From Dehalococcoidia bacterium (GTDB lineage: Bacteria > Chloroflexota > Dehalococcoidia > GIF9 > UBA5620): a stretch of 13,906 nucleotides of DNA. The notes under the pieces were generated by a model, which worked only from the letters and a program-made list of their open reading frames with translations, did no database searches and was not told the DNA's origin. Shown here piece by piece: positions 6,983-12,737 of this stretch; the stretch's first letter is position 1, and every line of letters starts with the position of its first letter. The stretch is from positions 1 to 13,906 of the forward strand of contig JADHWZ010000036.1 in NCBI GenBank assembly GCA_016783225.1. The letters run 5' to 3'. Made by a program: the position numbers and the translations under genes.

Positions 6983-7237
6983 TTAACCCAGTATGAAAGC
7001 CAATACGATAAGAATTAGAAACAGAGCACCAGCAATAATGCCGATGCGCCGTAGCTCAGGTAATACATATCGATAGCGAGCTGCTTGGGCCGAGGAGACG
7101 AAGGGTTCAACCAAAGATACTGATGCTTTGGGCTCAACCGTTGCCCTGAGCGTTTGGGCGCGTGCGCCCGGTCCTCTCTGCGGTGGCTTGCCACCAGCTC
7201 GGTGTTTAGCCCTAGCTCGTCGTGATTTCTTTGTCAT
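6983..7237 (-). CDS. Small tail-anchored membrane protein of unknown function
   Basis: 84 residues. Residues 1-31 are very rich in Lys, Arg, Gly and Pro (KKSRRARAKHRAGGKPPQRG) and probably disordered or bound to nucleic acid or phospholipid. Residues 50-64 are amphipathic (AQAARYRYVLPELRR), and 65-83 form one hydrophobic helix (IGIIAGALFLILIVLAFIL) followed by a final Gly. The expected topology is a cytoplasmic N-terminus with the C-terminal anchor in the membrane. I do not know a characterised family. The start ATG at 7235-7237 has a GGGGTGGGAG ribosome site directly upstream. It lies between the recombinase (85-base gap) and pcm (20-base gap) and is likely cotranscribed with pcm. It is not SecE, since the W-P-x-R-x-E segment is missing. 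Confidence 0.7.
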   Translation of the reverse strand: MTKKSRRARAKHRAGGKPPQRGPGARAQTLRATVEPKASVSLVEPFVSSAQAARYRYVLPELRRIGIIAGALFLILIVLAFILG

Positions 7238-7322
7238 ACTCCCACCCCTAAGAATCTGCTGTTATGGTTCTACGCCTGACGCCACTTTCGGACAACAGCC
7301 GGAGCCGCTCCCCGATTCCAAC

Positions 7323-8192
7323 TCAAGGATGAAGCTCCACGCGCTTATAGGCTCTGGTAGTCGAAATGTGGGCATGTCCCAGAAGCTCTTGAACAGACTG
7401 CAGGTCAGCGCCACCTTTCAGTTTATGGGCAGCAAAGCTATGGCGCAGACTACGAGGCGTAACCTTGGCACTGAGTCCAGCCCTATCCGCACAACCTTGG
7501 ACAATTTGCCAGAAGCCTTGCCGAGTAAGCCGCTCACCGCGGCGGTTAAGGAACAAAGCAACTTCCTCTTCGTTATTCAACAGTTCAGGGCGAACGTTAT
7601 CTATATAGTCTTTGACTATGTGTGCAATATGTTGGTCAATAGGAACAACTCGGGCTCTTGAGCTTCGCCCCAAGCAACAAACGTTACCTGCCTTGAAATC
7701 AATATCATCAACATTCAATGCCATCAACTCGCTGGCCCTCAGGCCCGTAGCATAAAGCAACTCCAGCATCGTCTTATCTCTCTTCGCATCCGCAGTTGGG
7801 GGCTCCGCTGGCTCTACCAACAAACGGCGGACTTCAGAGACGGATAAAGGCTTGGGCAAAGGCTTGTTCACTTGAGGTGAAACCAAATTCGGTGCCAGGT
7901 TGCCTCTCAGCCTGCCCATATCTACCATATACTTCAGAAATGATTTCGCTGTAGCAACCTTTCGGGCTACCGTAGAAGGGGTGTACTTCCTTTCTTTCAG
8001 ACTAAGCAGATAACCCGAAAGAACTCCAGCACTTAAACTGGCTCCGAGAGAATCAATGCCCTCATTGGAGCCTTGGGATTTCGTGTAGGCAGCTAACTGG
8101 CTCAAATCACTCTTGTAAGCTGCCAGAGTATTTGAGGAGTATCTCTTCTCCTTTGCCAGGTATTCTAGGAAGGACCTTATATCTTCTTCCAT
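7323..8192 (-). CDS. XerC/XerD-type tyrosine recombinase with altered catalytic residues
   Basis: 289 residues, the normal Xer length. The N-terminal SAM-like core-binding domain (about 1-90, EEDIRSFLEYLAKEKRYSSN) is followed by the catalytic domain (about 110-289). The family resolves chromosome dimers at dif or integrates mobile elements through a phosphotyrosine intermediate. Present are R152 (TGLRASEL), R250 (LRHSFAAH), H273 (LLGHAHISTT) and nucleophile Y282 (RAYKRV). Two positions differ. The hairpin Lys of G-K-G-x-K-x-R is R176 (GRSSRARVVP), and the His of H-x-x-R is R247 (TPRSLRHS). Chromosomal context with pcm and uvrC and no mobile genes argues for a housekeeping Xer role, but the active site needs checking, so no symbol is given. 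Start ATG at 8190-8192; no clear ribosome site is seen, and an extended -10 lies 17 bases upstream. Confidence 0.88.
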   Translation of the reverse strand: MEEDIRSFLEYLAKEKRYSSNTLAAYKSDLSQLAAYTKSQGSNEGIDSLGASLSAGVLSGYLLSLKERKYTPSTVARKVATAKSFLKYMVDMGRLRGNLAPNLVSPQVNKPLPKPLSVSEVRRLLVEPAEPPTADAKRDKTMLELLYATGLRASELMALNVDDIDFKAGNVCCLGRSSRARVVPIDQHIAHIVKDYIDNVRPELLNNEEEVALFLNRRGERLTRQGFWQIVQGCADRAGLSAKVTPRSLRHSFAAHKLKGGADLQSVQELLGHAHISTTRAYKRVELHP

Positions 8193-8209
8193 TTCGCGCT
8201 ATCTTTCTT

Positions 8210-8218
8210 ATTCTAGCA
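8210..8218 (-). promoter_or_regulatory. Extended -10 promoter for the recombinase gene
   Basis: On the minus strand this reads TGCTAGAAT: an extended -10 (TG-n) with hexamer TAGAAT, five of six matches to consensus. It is 17 bases before the ATG, so the leader would be only about 10 bases. No -35 stands out. Confidence 0.5.
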
Positions 8219-8273
8219 TAATACCAGGCAGAATAGATAGGAGTATTTGACAGAGGACTGATTACCGTTTTTT

Positions 8274-8302
8274 TTGTCTCCCGTCCTTCCCAATGTTACA
8301 AT
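8274..8302 (+). promoter_or_regulatory. Promoter of uvrC, giving a nearly leaderless transcript
   Basis: TTGTCT (8274-8279), a 17-base spacer and TACAAT (8297-8302), with TG at 8294-8295 making an extended -10. The expected transcription start, about seven bases downstream, falls some four bases before the ATG at 8313. No Shine-Dalgarno sequence precedes that ATG. Confidence 0.5.
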
Positions 8303-8312
8303 AAATCGAACC

Positions 8313-10127
8313 ATGATACCAGCGCCGGTGGAGACGCAACTAAGAGCCTTACCAGCAAAGCCCGGAGTCTACTTGTTCAAAGACAACCAAGGTAAGGTTA
8401 TTTACGTTGGCAAAGCGGCCAGCCTCCGCCATCGGGTAAGGGCTTACTTTAGTCCTAGTACTAATTTATCATCCAAACTTCAGCGGCTGGCAGCCAGCAT
8501 AAGCGACTTCGAGTCCATATTGACCGATTCCGAGCAGGAAGCCCTCATCTTGGAATGCACCCTTATCAAGAAACACCGTCCGCGCTACAACGTCCGATTG
8601 AAAGACGACAAAACCTTTCCCTACCTTAAGATAGATCTCAACAATGATTGGCCCAGCGTCCGCATCACTCGGCGTTTGCAAAAAGATGGCGGTAAGTATT
8701 TTGGTCCTTTTGCCAGTGCTAGTTCGGTGCGCAAAACCCTGAGGCTAATACTGAAAATCTTTCCCTTCCGCTCCTGTAATAAAACCATCACTGGCAAAGA
8801 CGCCAAGCCCTGCCTTGAGTATCACCTCCATCGCTGCCTGGGACCCTGCGTCGGCGCTGTGAGCAAACAGGATTACGACGAAGTAATACAGCAGGTTGTT
8901 CATTTTCTCGAAGGGAAGCAAGAGCTTGTGGTTCGGGAACTCAAGCACAGAATGGAAAAGGCCTCACTGCAACTCCAGTTTGAAAAAGCAGCCCTGCTTC
9001 GCGACCAAATTCAAGCCATAGAAGAAGTAATTGAAGGGCAGCGGATTGCCCTGGCAATAAAAGGAGAGCAGGACGTCATCGCCCTAGCGCAGAGCAAAGA
9101 CGTTGCTTATGCAGAGATTTTCTTTATCCGTAGTAACAGACTCATCGGGCGCGACCATCTTCTTCTGGACGGCATCCGAGACGAAGATCCAACTCAGATA
9201 ATGACCAGTTTCGTCAAGCAGTACTACGCGTCAGCCTCATGGATACCACCGGTGATTTTACTTCAGCATCCAGTTGACGAAGCAACGATTATCGCAGAGT
9301 GGTTAAGAAACCGAAGAGGAGCATCAGTCAAGTTGCACGTGCCGCGCCGAGGCGCTAGGAAACAACTCGTGGATATAGTCGATGAAAACGCTCGCCAAGG
9401 ACTAAGATGGTACCAAATCAAACAGTCAGCGACCATTGAGCCTGCCATCGTGTTAGAAGAATTGAAGGAGAGACTCCGTTTGCCTCAGACTCCTCGAAGA
9501 ATAGAAGGCTACGACATCTCCAACATTCAGGGCAATCTAGCTGTAGGTGGTATGGCCGTTTTCCATAAAGGCATGCCAAGCCCAGCCCACTATCGACGCT
9601 TCAGAATCAAATCAGTACTTCGTATCGACGACTATGCCATGATACAAGAGGTGCTCAGACGGCGCTTCAAGAAATATCTCAGCGCTGAGGATAGCTGGTC
9701 AGTAGTGCCTGACCTCGTTCTTATTGATGGCGGCAAAGGTCACCTCAATGCTGCCCTGGCAGTAATGAAGGAATTGAGGGTCGACTCTATTCCGGCTGCG
9801 AGCCTAGCCAAAGAAAGAGAGGAGGTATTCATCCCAAGCAAACCCGAAGCCGTTGACATTGCCCAAACCTCCGCAGCCCTGCACTTGCTTCAGAGGATTA
9901 GAGATGAAGCCCACCGTTTTGCCCTGGGCTACCATAAAAGACTACGGCATAAGGAGGGCATAGCTTCAGTCCTCGATGGCATACCTGGCATTGGCCCCAA
10001 ACGAAAAAAAGCCTTGCTGAAACAATTCGGTTCAACGCAGAATATCAAGGAGGCATCAACAGACCAGCTAGCAGCAGTAGGAGGAATGACCAGCAAGCTG
10101 GCGGACAAGGTGAAGGAATATCTGTGA
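8313..10127 (+). CDS. uvrC: Excinuclease ABC subunit C
   Basis: 604 residues from ATG 8313. UvrC makes both incisions around damaged bases in UvrB-marked DNA during nucleotide excision repair. Domains in order: GIY-YIG nuclease (about 11-95, PGVYLF, then VIYVGKA, R41, E81), which makes the 3' cut; a four-cysteine cluster site (C155, C167, C175, C179) as in Fe-S-containing UvrC; a UVR motif that binds UvrB (about 206-241); and an RNase H-like nuclease (D401 in YDISNIQG, D472 in LIDGGKGH, H534 in EAHRFA), which makes the 5' cut. A tandem helix-hairpin-helix follows (552-604, IPGIGPKRKKALLKQFGS). All catalytic residues are present and the length is typical. An in-frame TTG at 8274 overlaps the promoter and is rejected. 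The gene is divergent from the recombinase gene. Confidence 0.96.
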   Translation: MIPAPVETQLRALPAKPGVYLFKDNQGKVIYVGKAASLRHRVRAYFSPSTNLSSKLQRLAASISDFESILTDSEQEALILECTLIKKHRPRYNVRLKDDKTFPYLKIDLNNDWPSVRITRRLQKDGGKYFGPFASASSVRKTLRLILKIFPFRSCNKTITGKDAKPCLEYHLHRCLGPCVGAVSKQDYDEVIQQVVHFLEGKQELVVRELKHRMEKASLQLQFEKAALLRDQIQAIEEVIEGQRIALAIKGEQDVIALAQSKDVAYAEIFFIRSNRLIGRDHLLLDGIRDEDPTQIMTSFVKQYYASASWIPPVILLQHPVDEATIIAEWLRNRRGASVKLHVPRRGARKQLVDIVDENARQGLRWYQIKQSATIEPAIVLEELKERLRLPQTPRRIEGYDISNIQGNLAVGGMAVFHKGMPSPAHYRRFRIKSVLRIDDYAMIQEVLRRRFKKYLSAEDSWSVVPDLVLIDGGKGHLNAALAVMKELRVDSIPAASLAKEREEVFIPSKPEAVDIAQTSAALHLLQRIRDEAHRFALGYHKRLRHKEGIASVLDGIPGIGPKRKKALLKQFGSTQNIKEASTDQLAAVGGMTSKLADKVKEYL

Positions 10128-10133
10128 TTACTC

Positions 10134-10153
10134 CTTGGACGAGCCAAGTTCTT
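10134..10153 (+). terminator. Weak hairpin after uvrC
   Basis: CTTGG (10134-10138), loop ACGAG and CCAAG (10144-10148) form a 5-bp stem followed by TTCTT. The stem is short and the T-run poor, so it is at best a weak intrinsic terminator. Confidence 0.25.
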
Positions 10154-10164
10154 GACACCTGTAG

Positions 10165-10170
10165 TATAAT
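10165..10170 (+). promoter_or_regulatory. -10 element of the first small membrane-protein gene
   Basis: Perfect TATAAT, 21 bases before the ATG at 10192, giving a leader of about 15 bases that still contains AGGAGGTGA. A TTGACA at 10152-10157 is only 7 bases away and cannot pair with it as a -35. In the second copy the equivalent is CATAAT (10434-10439). Confidence 0.45.
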
Positions 10171-10191
10171 CACGGCAAGAGGAGGTGAACT

Positions 10192-10392
10192 ATGTTAGCT
10201 GCATCAAAATGGCTTCTCATAATAGCTGGCGCATTGCTAATTCTAGACTCAATACTGATATTCGCCGGTTTACCTAATCCCTTTTTGCTCCTTTTTGGCT
10301 TGCCTTGGCCTTTACCTTGCCCCATTACTCTGCTCCTGCTCGGCGTGGGGCTTCTTCTTTTTGGAATTGGCAGCAAGGCTTTCAGGAAGTGA
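10192..10392 (+). CDS. Small two-helix membrane protein, tandem copy 1
   Basis: 66 residues with a near-perfect ribosome site (AGGAGGTGA, 10180-10188). Two hydrophobic helices, about 7-26 (WLLIIAGALLILDSILIFAG) and 45-62, are joined by a Pro-rich turn (PNP, then LPCPIT with C43). The C-terminus is short and basic (SKAFRK). The gene has a tandem paralogue 68 bases downstream (start 10461) with the same layout. Compared with it, this copy carries about eight extra residues between PNP and PCP, encoded by DNA that contains a tandem pair of near-identical ten-base units (10281-10300) suggestive of slippage. I do not recognise the family. The strong ribosome site, the short leader and the retention of two copies argue that it is expressed. 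Confidence 0.75.
   Translation: MLAASKWLLIIAGALLILDSILIFAGLPNPFLLLFGLPWPLPCPITLLLLGVGLLLFGIGSKAFRK
10315..10382 (+). repeat. 68-bp perfect direct repeat, copy 1
   Basis: Begins CCTTGCCCCATT and ends GGCAGCAAGGCTTT. It is identical over all 68 bases to 10560-10627 and encodes PCP, the second membrane helix and the GSKAF end of the small membrane protein. The flanking parts of the two genes differ much more. Confidence 0.95.
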
Positions 10393-10460
10393 TAACGTAT
10401 CTAACCAACACTCAGCCCAAAGCTTTGCCATAGCATAATCACGGCAAAAGGAGGTGGACT

Positions 10461-10637
10461 ATGTTAACTGCATCAAAATGGCTTCTGCTAGTAGCCGGAG
10501 TGTTACTAGTGGCGGACTCCATATTTAGGTTCGCTGGCATACCCAACCCCTTGGGCTACCCTTGCCCCATTACTCTGCTCCTGCTCGGCGTGGGGCTTCT
10601 TCTTTTTGGAATTGGCAGCAAGGCTTTTGTGAAGTAA
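10461..10637 (+). CDS. Small two-helix membrane protein, tandem copy 2
   Basis: 58 residues, from ATG 10461 to TAA 10635-10637. Its ribosome site AAAGGAGGTGG starts at 10447 and lies in the same position as in copy 1. Translation opens MLTASKWLLLVAGVLL and ends GIGSKAFVK. Helix 1 is about 7-25 and helix 2 about 37-53; PNP and PCP with C35 are kept, and the stretch between is short (PNPLGYPCP). Helix 1 has diverged from copy 1, while the second half is identical at the DNA level over 68 bases. It is clearly a tandem duplicate of the gene at 10192, both intact. Function unknown; the protein is small enough to be missed by length-limited gene callers. Confidence 0.72.
   Translation: MLTASKWLLLVAGVLLVADSIFRFAGIPNPLGYPCPITLLLLGVGLLLFGIGSKAFVK
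10560..10627 (+). repeat. 68-bp perfect direct repeat, copy 2
   Basis: Identical to 10315-10382, offset 245 bases. It covers the second helix of the second small membrane-protein gene. Confidence 0.95.
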
Positions 10638-10678
10638 TAACATGTCTCAACAGTACTCAGCCGCAAGCTTTGCAATCT

Positions 10679-11416
10679 TTAGCCTAGGCTGAATAAGCCT
10701 AAAAGCTCGGCCAAAGTACTGGCATTCTCTACTGCATAGGCTTCGGCATCGTTATTGAAGTAAATGTAGACTGTCTTCAGATTTGTCGCTAGCTCGGCAA
10801 TCCGCTTTGCCCAATCGGAAAGTTCCTCATCAGTGTAGGAGCTTGCGTACAATCCAGCGCTACCGTGAAAGCGGATATAGGCGAAATCAGCCGTAGCCAC
10901 TACAGGACAGGTAAAATCAGGCATATCGAAGACACATAGGCCAACATTATGTCGTCTTAGAACTTCGAACACCCTATCGTCAATCCAGGACTCATGGCGA
11001 AACTCCAACACATGGCGATATTGGCCAGGCAGCATGGACAAGAAAGCCTTCAGGGTTTCATCATTACGTTTCATATTGGGCGGCAGTTGATACAGAAGTG
11101 GACCTAGTTTGTCTTGCAAGAAATCGGCTCGGGCCAGGAAATTCTGCAACGGCTCCTCCACATTCTTTAGCCTTTTTATATGGGTAATAAAGCGACTCAC
11201 CTTGACAGCAAAGACAAAACCTTTGGGCGACGACTCCCGCCAGTTGGCAAAAGCCAATTCCGAAGGCAAGCGGTAAAAGCTATTGTTAAGCTCAACCGTG
11301 GCAAAATGCTGGGCGTAGAATCTTAGCCACTTCGCCTTAGCTAGCACTTCGGGGTAGAAGAGCCCTTTCCAGTGGTCATAATGCCAACCGCTGGTTCCGA
11401 TATAATACTCAGGCAC
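10679..11416 (-). CDS. DUF72 (YecE-like) family protein
   Basis: 245 residues, the usual length for DUF72 (PF01904), a TIM-barrel family of unknown activity. Characteristic blocks are YYIGTSGWHYDHWKGLFYP at the start, YAQHFATVELNNSFYRLPS, FVFAVKVSRFITHIKRL, LGPLLYQLPPNM, HVLEFRHESWIDD, FAYIRFHGSAGLYASSY and VYIYFNNDAEAYAVENA near the end. The conserved acidic and aromatic residues at the barrel mouth suggest a hydrolase- or metal-type pocket, but no reaction is established. The start is GTG at 11416 with GGAGGAA six to seven bases upstream. An imperfect hairpin (TAGGCT, five bases, AGCCTA at 10685-10701) overlaps the final codons. The gene converges with the small membrane-protein pair and is divergent from the gene at 11546. 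Confidence 0.92.
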   Translation of the reverse strand: MPEYYIGTSGWHYDHWKGLFYPEVLAKAKWLRFYAQHFATVELNNSFYRLPSELAFANWRESSPKGFVFAVKVSRFITHIKRLKNVEEPLQNFLARADFLQDKLGPLLYQLPPNMKRNDETLKAFLSMLPGQYRHVLEFRHESWIDDRVFEVLRRHNVGLCVFDMPDFTCPVVATADFAYIRFHGSAGLYASSYTDEELSDWAKRIAELATNLKTVYIYFNNDAEAYAVENASTLAELLGLFSLG

Positions 11417-11421
11417 CGTTC

Positions 11422-11509
11422 CTCCAAATTGAGATTATTTAGCAATCCTACCCGTCATTCCCAGCCCTTCGCTACCGCTCAGGGTTACAACCAAACATTC
11501 TCCAAATTG
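11422..11509 (+). repeat. Intergenic repeat-like element between 10-bp direct repeats
   Basis: CTCCAAATTG occurs at 11422-11431 and again at 11500-11509. Between them lies an imperfect inverted repeat, CCCTTCGCTACCGCTCAGGG (11465-11484), preceded by CGTCATTCCCAG. On the minus strand the core reads CCCTGAGCGGTAGCGAAGGG, which looks like the short dispersed CTGAGCG-AGCGAAG type of intergenic repeat seen in many environmental bacterial genomes. The direct repeats might be an insertion footprint. Only one unit is in the window, so copy number is unknown. Confidence 0.4.
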
Positions 11510-11536
11510 GACTTCGCCACAGCTCCCAACTATAAT
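11507..11536 (+). promoter_or_regulatory. Promoter of the 92-residue membrane protein gene (leaderless)
   Basis: Perfect -10 TATAAT at 11531-11536 with a poor -35-like TTGGAC at 11507-11512 (18-base spacer). Transcription would begin near 11543, about three bases before the ATG at 11546, and there is no Shine-Dalgarno sequence. Confidence 0.5.
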
Positions 11537-11545
11537 TAGCTACTG

Positions 11546-11824
11546 ATGAAAGAGACAGACAATCAATCAAGGCTCCCCGTGACAATTCCCCCGCAGATTC
11601 TCAATCAGGGCTTTATCTGGGTAAACAGTCGCCGCGGTTTCATCAAGGCAAGAAGACTCTCAGGGATTTCTTCCTTCCTGATGCTGCCTGTTTTCCTTCT
11701 CGAGTTCCTCTTCCTGGCTCTCATCATAGGCCTACTGCTATTCTTCTTCTCACTTTATGTAATATTCCATTTGCTGCGCTCCCTACCGGGATCAAGAAAA
11801 GGGCGCTTCACCACATACAGATAA
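11546..11824 (+). CDS. Small membrane protein of unknown function
   Basis: 92 residues. The N-terminal 40 are polar (MKETDNQSRLPVTIPPQILN) with a basic stretch NSRRGFIKARR at 27-37. Residues 42-76 are continuously hydrophobic and Phe/Leu-rich, long enough for one long helix or a tight hairpin of two. The basic tail LLRSLPGSRKGRFTTYR ends the protein. There is no signal peptide, Cys or known motif, and I do not recognise the family. ATG 11546 has no ribosome site but lies ten bases after a perfect -10, so a leaderless transcript is likely. It is alone on its strand, between divergent DUF72 and convergent hydrolase genes. Confidence 0.62.
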   Translation: MKETDNQSRLPVTIPPQILNQGFIWVNSRRGFIKARRLSGISSFLMLPVFLLEFLFLALIIGLLLFFFSLYVIFHLLRSLPGSRKGRFTTYR

Positions 11825-11869
11825 GGAGTAACCCACCCCCCGGGTGCCTGAAAACTCTTACTTCAACTT

Positions 11870-12649
11870 TCATAGCTCTTCCAGCCGCGCCAAGTCAAAT
11901 TTCATACCATCGCGAGCGGCGATAACGGAAACACCTGTATCCTGGCTCAGCTGTCTGGCTAACTCCCAGGGTTTAGCACGCCATAATGACATACCAAAAT
12001 GAGTGAGTATGGCAGCTTTTGGCCTCACCTCCTCGATTATCTGTCTGGCTTCAGGAATAGACAAGTGGTCAACTGGGATCTTCGATTCCAGCATGACCAC
12101 ATTCATAATTAATAGCTCAGCTCGATAGTAACTGGGCAGCCCTGCAAAATACTTGGTATCCATAATCCAGGAAAACGTATGCCTTGGTGTTCTAAAGACA
12201 AAGCCATAGGTTTCCACCGAGTGGTAATGCTTGACCGGAGTCTCGAAGTAAACATCATCGACAGAATAAGACTTGCCCTCAGACAGAATCTGTATGGTTT
12301 GTGGGTAGCTCTGCAAATAAGGAAGAATGACAGCCTCTTCATTCAGCGCGTCTGACGGCGCAAACACTGTACCCCGCCGCTTCCAACCACCCACGGTCAT
12401 GGCTTCAATCATGATATTAATGTCATTGGAGTGGTCCAGGTGTTTGTGAGACAAGATAATAGCCTTGAGCTTGGAAGAGTCAAGCTTTCTCTTGGTAGCC
12501 TGGACTAGACAACCAGGGCCGGGGTCGAGGAGTATATCAGTACCACCAAGACTAAGCCAAGCACCACCTGAAGCCAAGAACTGTTTGGTTACCACAAACC
12601 GAGCCCCAGCAGTACCAAGAAAGGTAATTGTATCCGACAATTCATTCAT
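11870..12649 (-). CDS. Metallo-beta-lactamase-fold hydrolase (RNase Z/PhnP-like)
   Basis: 259 residues from the second ATG (12649). The fold opens ITFLGTAGARF, with LLDPGPG after strand 3. Metal ligands visible are the H68-x-H70-x-D72-H73 motif (ILSHKHLDHSND), a His in the HYH segment at 141-143, D164 (WIMDTKYF) and H217 (ILTHFG), enough for a two-metal centre. DHLS at 194-197 is typical of the PhnP/RNase Z side of the superfamily, whose members cut phosphodiesters; the substrate is unknown and no tRNA-binding arm is evident. The family usually begins right before the T/I-x-FLGTAG strand, which suits either start. I chose 12649 over the ATG at 12655 because a perfect extended -10 at 12657-12665 would place the transcript start at about 12650. 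It is divergent from the CinA-Nudix gene. Confidence 0.87.
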   Translation of the reverse strand: MNELSDTITFLGTAGARFVVTKQFLASGGAWLSLGGTDILLDPGPGCLVQATKRKLDSSKLKAIILSHKHLDHSNDINIMIEAMTVGGWKRRGTVFAPSDALNEEAVILPYLQSYPQTIQILSEGKSYSVDDVYFETPVKHYHSVETYGFVFRTPRHTFSWIMDTKYFAGLPSYYRAELLIMNVVMLESKIPVDHLSIPEARQIIEEVRPKAAILTHFGMSLWRAKPWELARQLSQDTGVSVIAARDGMKFDLARLEEL

Positions 12650-12656
12650 AGCCATA

Positions 12657-12665
12657 ATTATAGCA
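12657..12665 (-). promoter_or_regulatory. Extended -10 promoter of the metallo-hydrolase gene
   Basis: The minus strand reads TGCTATAAT: TG-C followed by a perfect TATAAT (plus-strand 12657-12662). The upstream ATG (12655) lies inside the region melted by polymerase, only one base after the -10, so translation most likely begins at the ATG at 12649 on a leaderless message. Confidence 0.6.
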
Positions 12666-12693
12666 GGAAAGTTGGCTTCTTCATCGGAGTTTT

Positions 12694-12702
12694 TGCTAAA
12701 AT
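12694..12702 (+). promoter_or_regulatory. Extended -10 promoter of the CinA-Nudix gene
   Basis: TGCTAAAAT: TG-C followed by TAAAAT, five of six matches to consensus. A weak TTGGCT lies 19 bases upstream. Transcription would start near 12709, leaving a leader of about 29 bases that contains AGGAG at 12729-12733. Confidence 0.5.
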
Positions 12703-12737
12703 TGGCTAAGCCACTTTAGGTTGTGAACAGGAGACAC

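Noticed and set aside
7238..7322. Search for a tRNA or small RNA between the recombinase and the membrane protein
   Set aside because: No T-loop signature, cloverleaf arms or strong hairpin with T-run found.
7128..7661. 177-codon plus-strand open frame
   Set aside because: Lies antisense to the recombinase and the small membrane protein, which have clear family or topology support; the translation has no coherent motif.
10152..10170. TTGACA and TATAAT pair before the first small membrane protein
   Set aside because: The spacing is only 7 bases, so they cannot act together as a -35/-10 pair.
10685..10701. TAGGCT and AGCCTA hairpin at the end of the DUF72 gene
   Set aside because: Short, inside the coding end and without a T-run on either strand.
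11832..11846. CACCC and GGGTG hairpin between the convergent genes ending at 11824 and 11870
   Set aside because: Five-base stem with a three-base loop and no T-run; too weak to call.
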